A stretch of DNA of 64,000 nucleotides, from assembly GCF_965638725.1 (NCBI RefSeq), contig NC_134953.1, positions 8,207,001 through 8,271,000 of the forward strand. The letters are read 5' to 3'. The notes beneath the pieces are model-generated. The model worked only from the letters and a program-made list of their open reading frames with translations, searched no databases and had not been told where the DNA came from. Source of the DNA: Aptenodytes patagonicus (lineage: Eukaryota > Chordata > Aves > Sphenisciformes > Spheniscidae). A program made the position numbers and the translations under genes. Shown here piece after piece: positions 52,921-64,000 of this stretch. The stretch's first letter is position 1; each line of letters opens with the position of its first letter.

Positions 52921-53589
52921 TAAACCCAAACTCTAGATTTAGGCATTCAGGCATTAGAGTGAAAGCTGATGCCACATCAGAATAAACACCGGCCACCCCA
53001 CTTTGGGAAGAGTTCTAGCGTGGCTCCCACGTTGATAATGGCTTTAATACCAACAAGCAACCAAACAAAGCTCATCAATGTTCTCTGGGGGCGAGAACAG
53101 CAATACAGGATAATGAGATCCTGGCAGGAGAAATGCTCCTAAAGTCTCAGAGAAGGGACTGCTTGGATATCTTCGAATTCTTGCTCTTGACTGAGCTCTG
53201 CTTCAGGCTGGACCGGCTGGCCTGAGCTTCCTGGCTCTAAACCAGCAGGCAACATTGCAAAAGGGATGCCCGTATTCCACCGCATGGTCTGTGAGGGAGC
53301 AAAACAGCGCTAGATGGGATTTTCAACAGGGCAACAAAGCCAGAACTTTCAGCTCTATAATTTCCCAAAATTCAGATGCTCTTTTTTCTCACATCCCAGG
53401 TAAGTACCCTACCCCTCAGACAAGAGAAACAGCCTCTCTCTGGAGGCAAATAGCTATCACATTATTTATACAAAGTGGAACAGCCCCCAGAGGAGAGGCT
53501 GAGACAGAGAGACGCAAGTATACCAGTATAGCTGAGTGTTCAGGGGTATTCACCTGAGAGAGAGAAAAAACTAGTTCAAATTCTCATTT

Positions 53590-53735
53590 CTATTTATATA
53601 CAAACAGACATATGTATAGATAAGTATATATACATGTGAAAATCCCTTTATATGTATACATATATGTATAAGTAGGTGTATACATGTGTTTAAATACATC
53701 CCTATAAATGAAAGTTGTACACACATACATTTTAT
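53590..53735. repeat. AT-rich simple-sequence stretch
   Basis: Irregular alternating purine-pyrimidine DNA (TATATGTATACATA and similar), a few of them palindromic. A chance open frame of 63 codons crosses it and is discounted. Confidence 0.7.
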
Positions 53736-54305
53736 ATATGTATACTATGTGAATACGTCTTACACATCCTAAGATTTTCACCTTGGCCCTGGATGCTTTG
53801 TAAGTGTAAGTCAGTCCAATGATTCATTCTTTCAAAAACTTCCAGTTCTAACTAACCAGAATCAAGTGTACACAAACACTTTGATAACTCTCCAACATAA
53901 AGTACTGGAGCTTTCCTGCATACACTCATCAGCGCTACAGTAACAGAAATCATACCTGCACCTACGAGGTTCAGCCACTGCTGCATTCGGGTGGCACAGG
54001 ACGTTCTTTTTCAACAGCGTTACTTGACAAGAAATTAAACCGTACCGTCTTATGCTGCTGCTTTTTCAGGGGATGAATTACATGCCTGTAGAGTCCTACC
54101 ACAAGTCAGTCCCACTCTATGGATGCTTTTAGCAACACCTGCGGGCCCTGCTGCACACACCAGTTATAATAATGTAATGCTATTTGAAGGGTAATGAACA
54201 GGACTACTTTCTGGGGAATATTATTTCTGTATGAAAATTTCCTCTTAACTCATTTCAGAAAAGCTGTCTCTGATATAGCCCGGGTGCGTGCAAGAGAGGA
54301 GCAAG

Positions 54306-54466
54306 ATGCCTCACACCAGAGACTCTTCATCTCCGACTAGCAGCGCAGGGAGCAGAGCTTCCTATGAAACACCAGCGCTATCAGACCTCCAGCGGCTCTT
54401 TTGGTTCAGAGGAGGGTCTGATAATCATGTGGACCAAGTCTGGCCAAATATTTACCTGGGAGATGC
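54306..54466 (+). CDS. DUSP13: DUSP13B coding exon 1
   Basis: 161 bp, MPHTRDSSSP to LGD plus two bases; donor GATGC/GTAAGA. The exon probably begins near 54259 after CTCATTTCAG. Confidence 0.94.
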
Positions 54467-57200
54467 GTAAGAACATACAGTCCTATCATTAAGCTGTTAT
54501 CGGTCCCTGGGAGGAGGAGGAAGGGGTGTGGTACACTGGGGAGCAGCTTTTGCCTCTGCAGGAATGTTTTTGCGATACAGGCTTCCAAAACTGATAACAT
54601 CCTTATGTCAACAAAAATACGACATACAAAATGGTGACTTAGTCATAGTGTGTCTGAGTTGGGTTTTCTGTGTTCTGTGAACCACAGCGGATTTGGCAGG
54701 GTAAGAATTATTTGTATTCCAGACAAAAGTCCTTAAAGAACCCATCCCAGTTTGGTGTCAACTCTGGGATGTGTTATCTGCCCTGGGAACTGTGCTCTAA
54801 GGCAGCAGACAAGAGCACAGTAGCCTTCACACTCAAATAGGAGTAGCAGGACCAAGAGCCAGATGGAGGAGAACCCAAATGAATTATACAACAGGGATTT
54901 TGCCAGTCCAAATCCAAACTTTCTTTCAAAGATGGTAAAACTGAAAATATCAAACAGGAATTTTCATGCAAATACCTTATTCTTGTGACCACTTCTATTT
55001 ATTGCCATTTCCTTCTATTTGGATTGCTGCAGATTACATGGATCACCAGCTCATTTTTCCCAACTCCTCCTCCTCATGAATACATCAGTTAAGGATCACA
55101 GTTTTGTGGAATAACTTCAGTCCCAGTCTATGGTGGGAAGGGGGGAGAGCCTGGCTGGTGAGCATGATGCAGCCGCTTCATGTCCGAACCAGGAACGAGG
55201 TGCTGCTGCAACTGTGTGGGTTCTCACCCTTGCGACCCATGCACGCTATGAATGAGAGATTAGCTCTAGAATTTGCTAAACAACTATTTAAAGGAAAATC
55301 TTGACCACTTTATACAGTAAGCCACGTTCCCAGGGATTAACTGCTGGGAAGCATTTGCTTAACTAACAGTATCCCACTGGCAAGTCTGTGCTCTTGCTGC
55401 TCTCCGCAACACCATATCACATTTTTCATGTGCAAAGCACTATAGTGCTTCTCGAAATTTGCTACTCTGTAAGCAAGCTGCAGTTCCTGCATCCTTCCCT
55501 AGCGGGAGCAGGCACTAACTTTAAACCATGCTATTTTAGCAGAGTGTTAGGAGTGTTGCCAATGAGCCCTTCATGTCTTTCAACAGGTGGGCTGCTAGGA
55601 GCAAAACTACTCTTCAAAGCCTCAACATTACTCATATCCTTAATGCAGCAGATGGGCCATATAGCATCAACACAGGAGCCAAATATTACAAAGATCTGCA
55701 AATAGAGTACTACGGAGTAGAAGCATTTGATGATCCTTCCTTTGATTTAAGTATCTTCTTCTACGATGCTGCCAATTTCATAGGCAAAGCCTTAAACACT
55801 TCAGGAGGTAAGAGGGAGGCAGAGAAGCTTTCGGAGGAAGTTTCAGCACGAGCCAAATGGCTTCTCCTTGCAGTAACAGGCAGCCAGCAAAGCTCAGATT
55901 CGGCACACGGTTTGAGAAGGCACACGCAGAACCGCCACGCGTAGGATGGGAGAAGGGCGCCTACGCCATGCACTGCAGGGAAGGTGGCCGTGGCCAGGTC
56001 CCTGGGAGCTGGGGAAGGCTGGCTGCCCCAAGCCCAGCACGGTGGGAGGACGGGCCAACTCTAGGAGCAGAGCGAGAGGGAAGGGCAGAGGTTATGGTAC
56101 TGCGGGTGCTCCCCCGCGGGTCCATCCTGCAGGAACTGGCAGGATCCGCGTGCCTCCACACGCACCTCGCAGCCCTGGCACACCGGCACGGGCTCCAGCC
56201 CGGTGATCCTGCCCCCCCCTGTACCGCAGCCCTGCTCCCGCTCCCGATGCACTCAGCTGGGAGCAGCGGCACTTCAGCGCTGGCTTAAATGCTTCACATG
56301 CTTAAGTGCTTCGCAGAATTGGAGCTTTGTTCAGACTGTCTATTAAGCTAGAGAAGCAGCAGAAGTTAATGAACTAAGTCAAAAACTACGAGCCTGACCC
56401 ACAGCCTGCTGAATTTTTGTCAACAGAGTTTGGATTATGGCCTAGTTATCATAATTTCCATTTGTTCCAGAGTTTGCTCTGACTCTGGCTGCAAGATCTG
56501 CTGCTTTCACTGGAGTGCTTTATTAAACCCTCAGTTATAGCTCACACTGGGCTGCTGAGATACAGTAAATTATGAGTGCATTTTTACAGGCAGACTGTCC
56601 TACAGAGTTTATGGGACTTGTCAGTCATCACAGTCAGGGCTGGGCCAAAATTTTTTGCCAAAACTGGTTTCCCCCCCCCCGCGCAGAAAACTATACTAAC
56701 AAGTTTAGTCACAGAAAGCTTCTCCTTCCACAGAAAATTTCAGCTACTTTAATCTGAGGCTTAAGCTAGACGCATGAGGTCAGCATGAAATACCACCTTG
56801 CCTGAGATGTATGACATGATCTTATGCTAACCGTCCCTGAAAACATGAGTATCTGCTAATTGTCACCGTTGTCTTCCCAACTTGTTTCTGGTAGTTTTTG
56901 TCCTCCCTGCATCCTTCTCACTTTAGAAATGCTAAAGCCCACTCACCTTGCTGTGCCTCTTTTTTTTCTGCAGGTAAGGTGTTTGTTCATTGTGCCATGG
57001 GGGTGAGCCGCTCTGCGTCTTTAGTGCTCGCCTTTTTAATGATCCATGAAAACATGACACTCGTGGATGCTCTGAAAACAGTGAGTGCTCACAGAGACAT
57101 CTGCCCAAATTCAGGGTTCCTCAGCCAGCTCCGGGACTTGGACATTAAACTAAACGAAGAAAGGAAAGGAACCAGAGCATCTGCTACCAAAGAGCTGTAA
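54306..57200 (+). CDS. DUSP13: DUSP13B (atypical dual-specificity phosphatase, TMDP), three coding exons, complete
   Basis: Second live DUSP13 phosphatase. In mammals this form is testis-rich and reported to act on JNK and p38. Exons 54306-54466, 55587-55807 and 56974-57200 total 609 bp, giving 202 aa (human about 198). Visible: HVDQVWPNIYLGDA (41-54), AARSKTTLQSLNITH, NTGAKYYKDL, general-acid Asp102 in VEAFDDPSFD, and [19 protein letters not shown] with Cys134 and Arg140. AHRDICPNSGFL and MIHENMTLVDA mark it as form B. Intron phases 2 and 1 match DUSP13A. An acceptor (CTCATTTCAG) about 48 bp before the ATG points to an upstream non-coding exon. Poly(A) signal AATAAA at 58061-58066. Confidence 0.95.
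55587..55807 (+). CDS. DUSP13: DUSP13B coding exon 2
   Basis: 221 bp between CAACAG and AGGAG/GTAAGA. Begins AWAARSKTTLQ and ends GKALNTSGG. Contains the general-acid loop. It is one codon longer than the DUSP13A counterpart. Confidence 0.95.
56974..57200 (+). CDS. DUSP13: DUSP13B coding exon 3 with catalytic P-loop
   Basis: 227 bp after [29 protein letters not shown], then the C-terminal helices and a charged tail ending SATKEL before TAA. Confidence 0.97.
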
Positions 57201-58085
57201 GAGAGTATCGCTGAAAGAGAGAGGACAAAGTGTTATTTGTGGTTCCTGAATCTCTTTTAAATGAACTGCATTTGTAAACTAAGGACGCAAGTTTATGATA
57301 CACCAGAATGCATGTTATTACTAAAAGTAGATTTTACTTGATCTTTCCATTTTGCAAAGCCCGCCTAGATTATACTTACGATTGGTTGCATGTTGTATCC
57401 TTCACTCTCCACCTTAAAACATTGCTCTCTGCTGGTTAAAAAAAAAAGAGAGATCAGGTTCCACTTCAGAAATAGCTGTGTTTCAGCAACTAGTGAAGCT
57501 CATATCACTTTATGAAGCGTTAGGCTATTTGAGGTGAAAGATGCCATATTATTTATGCTACAATAATGCTTAGAAGTTTTCTTATGAACCAGCCCCTCAC
57601 CCCTTTGCTCCCCGTATCTAAAATGGTTTGTATTTTGAGACCTGAATCTGGCACTGGTTAGTTCTTCCTTTTACAATTGGTGGAGCCCCTGAGTTGGGGG
57701 TAAGAGGCTGTTTAAAGGCAGAGCAGCTGGGAAACAACACAAGCCACTCTAAGAAACTATTCCAGCTCTCTCTATAGTGTTTTCCCTTTGACTGTTCGTC
57801 AGATTAATTTTTTTTTTCTTCCATGAAAATACCTTTGTTCGAGAGGGCATTCAAATGTTGTTCATCTTCCCTAGTAAAATTCATCTAGGAGATGCTGTGG
57901 AAAATGCTTCCGAAGAGAAAGGTGGGTTCCCAGCTGAGGCTCCAAACAGCTGCGTGGGCAGTGGGAGCGGGCGCAGGAAAGCATTTGACAACAAAGTTCA
58001 ACGTATCCCAAATTTGCCTGACAGTTCAACGTTATAAAACTTGGGATCTTCTTTCTCAGAAATAAAGGTCATTAACATCGCAACA
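57201..58085 (+). other. DUSP13: DUSP13B 3' UTR
   Basis: Runs to a single AATAAA at 58061-58066, followed by T/G-rich sequence typical of a cleavage site. A 60-codon frame at 57855-58037 with a GDA-like motif is not taken as coding. Confidence 0.7.
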
Positions 58086-58089
58086 TCGT

Positions 58090-59025
58090 GTTCTATGGCA
58101 TTTGCTTTTGTGAGGGGACTCAGGTGAAAACTGAAGGGACACACGAATGGCAAGGGAGGTGCTGACAGGCATCAGGCTTTCATCTTTGTGTCTCTGGGCC
58201 ACCATAAGAGCACTCAATAGCTACTGTCATCTGATGGATCAGTGCTGCCTGGAAACTATGTGAAGCACATCTGGCTCTCGGTTCCCAGCAGACAAACATT
58301 CGCAGCACAAAGCCAGCTCGGGGATGGCAGTTGTTTGCATTCCTAGTACCAAACTCAGGAATGCAAAGGCATGAATACTCCCCACCATGTGCGCTGGCTG
58401 CTCAAGAACGGCACAGCAACAAGGAAAAACATTCCTTGCCATTCCCGGTGCTGTGTGCGAGGCAGATTTCTGCCTTCAGGACAGACAACTCCGCACCTTT
58501 TATAATGCTCTTTGGGGATACCTACATCTGCTATGTGGGCCAGGCTATAGGAGTGAGAGCACAAGGCAGAGCATTTGGCACTGAGGACCTGACCCTCACA
58601 CCGAGGGCATCTCAGCGGGTTTTGCTTTGGGCTAAGCCTGTGGATTGGACATCCCCGAGCAGCAGGAGAGCAGTGCTGGAGCGCTTCTTTGCTTTACCTC
58701 CCTGCATAAGGAAACCTGCTCATGAGCTCCGGGGCTGCTCTGCAAGGTCAACAAAAACACAGCAAGTAGGAACAGTCAGCTTAAAAGTATGCTTCAGACC
58801 CAAATCAAAGTTTAATATGCATGTCTCAGTTACCAATTAACTCTAAAAAACTGATTTCAACTTACAGAACAAGCGAGGGGAAAAAAAACCCAGTGGATCT
58901 GGCTATAGAGATGCCCCAAGCGCAAGAACCGCATTTCCTTATGCTTCCCACCTACAGGAAAACTCTCCTCGCCTTTAGCAGCAGCAGCAGGACTCAGGCC
59001 AGCCAGCCATTTTCGGCTGTAGAGC
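58090..59025. other. Intergenic stretch before the second solo LTR
   Basis: Nothing recognised beyond chance open frames. Confidence 0.4.
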
Positions 59026-59030
59026 GAAGG

Positions 59031-59580
59031 TGTCGTGGTTTAATTTCAGTCGGCAACTAAGCACCACACAGCTGCTCGCTCACGCCCCCCCACCCGGTGG
59101 GATGGGGGAGAGAATTGGAAGAGCACAAGTGAGAAAAACTCGTGGGTTGAGATAAAAACAGTTTAATAATTGAAATAAAATGATAATAATAATATGATGA
59201 TAATAATAATAATAATAATAATACACAAAGCAAGTGAAGCACAGTACAATTGCTCACCACCCGCCGACCGATGCCCAGCCAGTCCCTGAGCAGCGGCCCC
59301 CCCCGGCCAGCTTTCCCCAGTTTATGTCCTGAGCATGACGTCCCATGGTATGGAATGTCCCTTTGGCCAGTTTGGCTGTGCCCCCTCCCAGCTTCTTGTG
59401 CACCTCCAGCCTTCTCAGTCGGTAGAGCATGGGAAGCTGAAAAGTCCTTGACTAGTGTAAGCACTGCTTAGCAACAACTAAAACATCAGTGTGTTACCAA
59501 CATTGTTCTCATCCTAAATCCAAAACACTGTACCAGCTACTAGGAAGTAAATTAACTCTATCCCTGCCGAAACCAGGACA
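59031..59580 (-). mobile_element. Solo LTR of an ERVL-type endogenous retrovirus, second copy
   Basis: 550 bp in the opposite orientation to the copy at 2368-2938, with termini TGTC and GACA and a perfect 5-bp duplication, GAAGG, at 59026-59030 and 59581-59585. It contains an AAT/ATG-rich simple stretch at about 59178-59222. No internal viral part is present. Similarity to the first copy covers the full length, so they are the same or sister families inserted separately. Confidence 0.93.
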
Positions 59581-59789
59581 GAAGGGCACAGCTGAAGATG
59601 CACTCGCTGGGGGTACGAGAGTACCTGCAAATTAAACGCATTTCACGCGATAAAAAAAAAAACTTACTGCGCTTTTAAAATACTGGTCGGTGCAACCGTT
59701 AAACCTGCACCTGACTCTGATGACGAACGACTGTAAACGCTGCAGAATAACACACAGAATGCAATTTCTCACGCTGCGATGTAACCCCC

Positions 59790-60700
59790 GCCGGTTCCCC
59801 CCCCCCCCCCCCCAAAAAAGACCGGAGCCCCGCAGCCCCGGCCCGCGCTGAGCCCCGCCGGCCGCCGCCTCCCGCCAGCCGCGGCCCCGGCTGGCGCCGC
59901 CAGGTGGCGCCGTCGGCCCGGCGCGGGCGGCGCCGCGGCCGGCAGGACCCGCGGCGGGGACCGCGGCGGGGGGGGGGGTGGCCCGGCGGGGCCGCTCCGA
60001 GCGGAGGCCGCTGCCCGGCCGCCCCCGGGCCTCGACCCCGTATCGGTCCTTTTGTTCCGAATTCGGGTCAAACCCCCGAGGGAAACGGAGGAGCCCGGGG
60101 TGGGGTGGGGGGGGGCTGTGCTCGGGAGCGCGCCCGCCCTGGCACGCCCCAGGCGCCCTGTGCCGCCCGGGAGGCTGGGGCACAGCTCACCCGCACTCGC
60201 CCCGCCAAGGTAGACCCCGGCGCCTAGGGTAAAACTCGACACCCCCCCACCCCCCCCCGCGTGCCAGGGGTAACCCCAACCCCGCACTGATGCACGCGGC
60301 TAGGCTATGACCCGACCACCCCACTGACGCCTGCTGCAAGGATGAACCCCAACTGCCCGCCAACGTGGGTGGGCCGGGGGTAAGCCCAGTCACACCCCCC
60401 CACACCCCCCCCAAATCGCTCACATCTGGGGTAAACCGCGACCGCCCCGCCAACAAGCGCACGTGGCAAAAGCCCCGGTGTCCGGGGTACAGCCCGGCCA
60501 GCCCACCGCCGTTCACATCCCCGGTGCGAATCCGAATATGGCCGCCAGCGCGGGCGTGCCCGGCCCTGAGCCGGCGCGGCCCCCAGCGAGGCCGGCCTGG
60601 TCACCTCCGCTCACACCGCCTGACCGTCGGCCTCTTGTCAAAACTCGGCCTCCCGCGGCTGCTGCCCTCGAGTTGCCTCCCTCTGGCTGATGGTGGCAGG
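59790..60700. promoter_or_regulatory. Orphan CpG island
   Basis: Dense CpG block with no exon I can assign. It holds a CTCF-like core (GCCGCCAGGTGGCGC, 59896-59910) and a YY1-like AATATGGCCGCC (60535-60546). A C17 run lies at 59797-59813. It could be the start of an unseen transcript or an insulator. The long open frames on both strands reflect GC content. Confidence 0.6.
60205..60530 (+). repeat. Degenerate minisatellite, about 36-56 bp period
   Basis: Seven or so worn copies of a unit whose core is GGGGTAAACCCCRAC, followed by a C-rich arm ending near CCCGCC or CACCCC. Cores begin near 60227, 60267, 60303, 60339, 60377, 60428 and 60484. The spacing is irregular, so it is old. Confidence 0.6.
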
Positions 60701-63700
60701 TCCAAAGAGGGTAGGGGACTATGGTTTATAATTAACACAATTAAAAATAGACTTTGAATAAGCCGAACACAGGGAGACTAGAAAACCGTTGTGCAGCTGG
60801 CACGTTAGGAGGAAGCGACGCGGTATTACCCAAACAAAGGTAATCCAAGACACCTCAGCGCGGGAGCTTCAACCACCAGGCAAGTACTTTTAAGCTTGTT
60901 TACAAACCAACCTGCAGTGAACTCAGTAGACGCACTGAGCAGCATGAACTCCACCACAGCCAGCTCCGCAAGCAGGGGGACAACTGCAGGGCTAGGCCCG
61001 ATTATCGTCTCTGCCGTTGTACCCAGAAACTCGAGTGTTTGTGAAATTCTAGTTTGCTTTCCAGCTGGATTGCCAGGCTGGAAAAGATGCTTAAATTCAA
61101 GGGGTTTGTTTTTTTTTTAAATACCAATGGGGCTTGTATTTAAATTTCTTACAGGTCTATCTTTAAGATAATAGCCATGAAACACTGTGTCTGGGTTTCC
61201 TTCTTCTCAGCTGATGTTCGCAAGAGTCGTTCCTGGGAAGGGAGAAAACTGGCCAGCCAGTTATACTGGAGAAAACGTGAAATAGACTGTGAATAAAATG
61301 GTGTGCAGCTCAAAAACAAAACCGGGGGGGGGGGGGGGGGGGGGGAAATGAAAGATTAAGAAGTTTGAGAGGGGGGTGGGGGGGATTTATTTTGCCCCCC
61401 TTTTTTTTTTTTAATACTAACTCTTTATAGTTTGGGGCTTCTATGGATTATTTATAACTGGGATAGAATTTTCAGACAGAAATGGGATTTTTTAATATCA
61501 GCAGCCTTCCTCAGAACATTTTTATTGAGGAAATATGTTTGTATGGCTGTGGAAGCCATCGGGATGCAAAAGTAAAAGAGCACAGAAAGAGAAGACTGGG
61601 TTAAATTAATTCCTGCTAAATACCTACCAGCAGACTTGCTGTCTATATGGGGAGCTGGAGACAGAATTGTACCAGGGTAAAAAGGATACTGTGTCTATTT
61701 ATAGCACTGCCTTCAACACCGTAGGAATTCAAAGGAAAACTCCAACTCAGCACACAGTCTTCTCATCATCTGCTTCTGTCAAGATTAAATCGAGGCTGAG
61801 ATCAATCCCTTCCCCTGCAAATCCCTGCAAGGAAGGATCTGTTCCTTTCTGCAAGTAAGGAACTGCCATGGTACAAGCCACTCCAAAGCTCATATGGTCT
61901 GGGCTCTGGGAGTCCTCACCCAGCCGAATGTCACCTCTTTCCTTTTGGTAGTCAGAGGAAGAGGAGAAAAAGAGCCTCACAAGCCTCAGCACTTCAGCAG
62001 GAAAGACTGAAGATGTTTCACCTGCTCCGCATCCCTGCTCCCCGTACCGTCCCCAGCCCTTCTCCTTACACCAGATGCGCTGGTGCACTTGCAAACAAAA
62101 GGGTAGCATAGCTCCAGCACGCTCCCAGTGCCGGGCGGCAGGGAAGGGAAGAGGAACAGGGCCCTGGCACACGGTCATGGTCACTCATGGCATCACTTAC
62201 TGAGATGAGGCCCTTACCCTAACAGGGGTATGTGCCCTTCTTGCCACTGCAGGGCCATCCATCTCTGGGAAGGAGTGGGCTCCAGTAGGTGTGTGGGGCA
62301 CCTATTTATCAGTAGAAATTATCTCTGATGTTAAGAGTACAAATGAGAGCAGTCTTGGAAAAGGTATTAGCAAAAACCTGACCACCACTAAAAATAAGGC
62401 AGGCTCCTGGAGTTCCTTAGCTGCACTCTTTTTTCAGCATCATGGTGCCTCAGATCTTTCCTTCTCATCTTCCACCTTCCAGTTTCTCTTTAATAAGAGT
62501 TGCTCTTTCGTTCTTCACAAAGCAGTACCTACTCTACTCTTTCGGTGCTCCTCTTTTGTACTTCCATTATCAAGCTGTCTGCTAGGTGGGGAGCAGAAGG
62601 TGCAGGACTTGGTGCTGCCTTTGAGGTACAGGTAATTATTATGTGCATCTGTTATTGTGGTTGCTGCCTCAACAGGTGGAAAACATGCTGTTCTCTGATA
62701 GATTTGCAGCACACTCTGCTCCTGCCTTGTCTTTTCTCTAAAGCCAGTCGTGTGGTGTTCCTAAAATAATAAACACAGCCTCACTGCTGCCACAAAAACC
62801 CCTGGTAAATATATTTTTATGGGAATGAAATATTAAAGGATTTGAACAGTTATTCACTGAAAGCAAAATATGAGCAGTAAGGTTGGGTAAAGATTCAAAG
62901 GCTGGTTTGCTTCCTTTCCCTGGGGCACATCAAGGCTGTACTGTTTGCACTTTAGAGATGGATAGTGGGGAATTACTTAACCCAAAATGATGGAAACAAT
63001 TCAGACTATAATAATATAGCATGAGAGTTTCTCACATTACATCTATTCCCCATACTGCTGGCTAGATTCTGCCTTCAGATTCACGTGCATTGGATTCTGG
63101 AGGAACTGTATTTGAAGCCAAAACGCATTTCATTGTCTTTCTGAAGTCTCTCTACGGTTTAGTTGCTAAATCCTGAGCTCAAGGACTGGGGACAAAGCTT
63201 GTCTAAACATTTCCCAGTGTCTGTCTCTGTGAGATTCCCATCTGCTGTGTTTTATGTTGAATTTCATCTTCCTACTTTCCTAAAAACACAAAGCAGAAAC
63301 ACACATTTCCTCTGCCCTGGAGTGCAGGAATCACCAAATTTCCCAGCAGGTTCTCTCACAACATACGATGGATCCAAGTTTGTCTAAAAATGCTACAAGC
63401 CCTTTGTGGAGTAGAAAGGGAAGAGACCAGAAACGTGGGCCAAGTTTCGGAGTGTTACGAACACCCCCCATCCCCCAAAGGGACTCCATATCCTGTTTCC
63501 TCTCTCCCAAAAATTTCACCTGGCTTTGGGTTTCATTAGGAGAAATACACATTGCTCGAGTCCAGGCTCTAAGTCTTTGGTTCGTGCTTCCTGCTGACAC
63601 TGCAGAGACTACAAGAGCTGCGAAAGCTGAGTCTGACCCGGGGGCTTCAAATTTACTACAATAGCAGAGCAAATTAAATGGAGAGCACGTTAAGTGGGTT

Positions 63701-64000
63701 GGGAGATTGTTGTTGACCAACAAATCTTCATTAAGTTCCCGCACCAAGCTGTGCTGCACCTCCGATGAAACTGATTGTGTCTCCATCTGCGTTTCAACTA
63801 TTTCTCCACCAGGCTTAAAAGAAATTCAAACTTGCTTTAGGTCTAATTAGAAATAAAACACAATATTAATCCACCTTGCCCCACGCAGGCACCTGGTTTG
63901 GAGGTGCTGGTGCATCGTTCAAACAGGCCAGGTTCCACTCTGTTCACCACCAGTTATTTACTGCCCTGGTTTTCGCTAGCTCTTTTATTTACTGCCAGTG
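60700..64000. other. Right flank, no gene recognised
   Basis: Mostly AT-rich single-copy DNA. A second perfect MEF2-type CTATTTATAG lies at 61695-61704. Open frames of up to 151 codons (63331-63786, minus) have no family likeness. Neither DUSP29 exons nor the KAT6B 3' end is visible. Confidence 0.4.
61324..61345 (+). repeat. G22 homopolymer
   Basis: Twenty-two G in a row, followed within 40 bp by more G-runs and a T-run. It is able to form a G-quadruplex and is prone to length error in assembly. Confidence 0.9.

Larger units (their letters stand above)
44110..54240. other. Intergenic stretch between minisatellite and DUSP13B
   Basis: About 10 kb with no recognised gene. It includes a MEF2 site at 45351-45360, poly-A runs at 50643-50668 and 51189-51204, a probable CR1 scrap near 52.86 kb and an AT-rich TATATGTATACA-type simple stretch at about 53590-53730. 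The GC-rich part at 47.5-48.8 kb yields many chance open frames, the longest 208 codons on the minus strand, none resembling a family. Confidence 0.4.

Noticed and set aside
57855-58037. 60-codon frame with KIHLGDAVENAS, faintly like the IYLGDA end of a DUSP exon 1
   Set aside because: It lies in the DUSP13B 3' UTR; the upstream HVDEVWP motif is absent and no donor stands at the expected place. The match is too short to call a fourth copy.
59632-60757. Many long frames on both strands of the orphan CpG island
   Set aside because: Expected from high GC; no domain, no clear splice pairing.
58090-64000. DUSP29 or KAT6B exons, expected next by synteny
   Set aside because: Looked for WPKLYIGD-type and HCxxGxSR-type motifs and for the Ser/Met-rich KAT6B tail; none seen, so these genes should lie beyond the right edge.
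1-64000. tRNA, rRNA, CRISPR, operon or phage features
   Set aside because: None seen; the window is vertebrate nuclear DNA.

Overview
This is a stretch of vertebrate, almost certainly avian, nuclear DNA. The genes are split into exons with standard GT-AG introns. The interspersed repeats are bird types: a CR1 LINE 3' end with its ATTCTATT-type tail, and two solo LTRs of the ERVL kind common in modern birds, each flanked by a perfect 5-bp target duplication. The gene order SAMD8 (minus) - DUSP13A (plus) - DUSP13B (plus) matches the mirror image of human 10q22. The solo LTR type suggests a neoavian bird; that point is inference from memory of the repeat family.

Layout. 1-7,505: AT-rich 3' UTR and flank of SAMD8, with one solo LTR. 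7,506-20,950: SAMD8 on the minus strand, with five coding exons (complete, 415-416 aa) and a non-coding first exon in a CpG island at about 20.4-21.3 kb. 21.3-28.3 kb: intergenic, but it holds three exon-like blocks on the minus strand (22,821-25,041) that may belong to an unrecognised gene. 28.8-31.4 kb: DUSP13A, three coding exons, 192 aa. 33.9-34.3 kb: an old CR1 fragment. 34.7-38.7 kb: a decayed third DUSP13-like copy that keeps the exon order and the splice phase after exon 1 of its live neighbours. 38.7-54.2 kb: intergenic, with a GC-rich minisatellite at 43.6-44.05 kb and a consensus MEF2 site at 45.35 kb. 54.3-58.1 kb: DUSP13B, three coding exons, 202 aa. 58.1-64 kb: a second solo LTR, then a CpG island with no recognisable gene (59.8-60.7 kb) that carries a CTCF-like and a YY1-like site and a worn minisatellite, then plain flank.

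How the genes relate. SAMD8 encodes SMSr, an ER ceramide phosphoethanolamine synthase. DUSP13A and DUSP13B are small atypical dual-specificity phosphatases made by tandem duplication: the first coding segment is exactly 161 bp in both, and both introns fall at the same positions and phases. The broken third copy shows the array was once larger. DUSP29, VDAC2 and KAT6B, the neighbours expected from other vertebrates, were not found inside the window.
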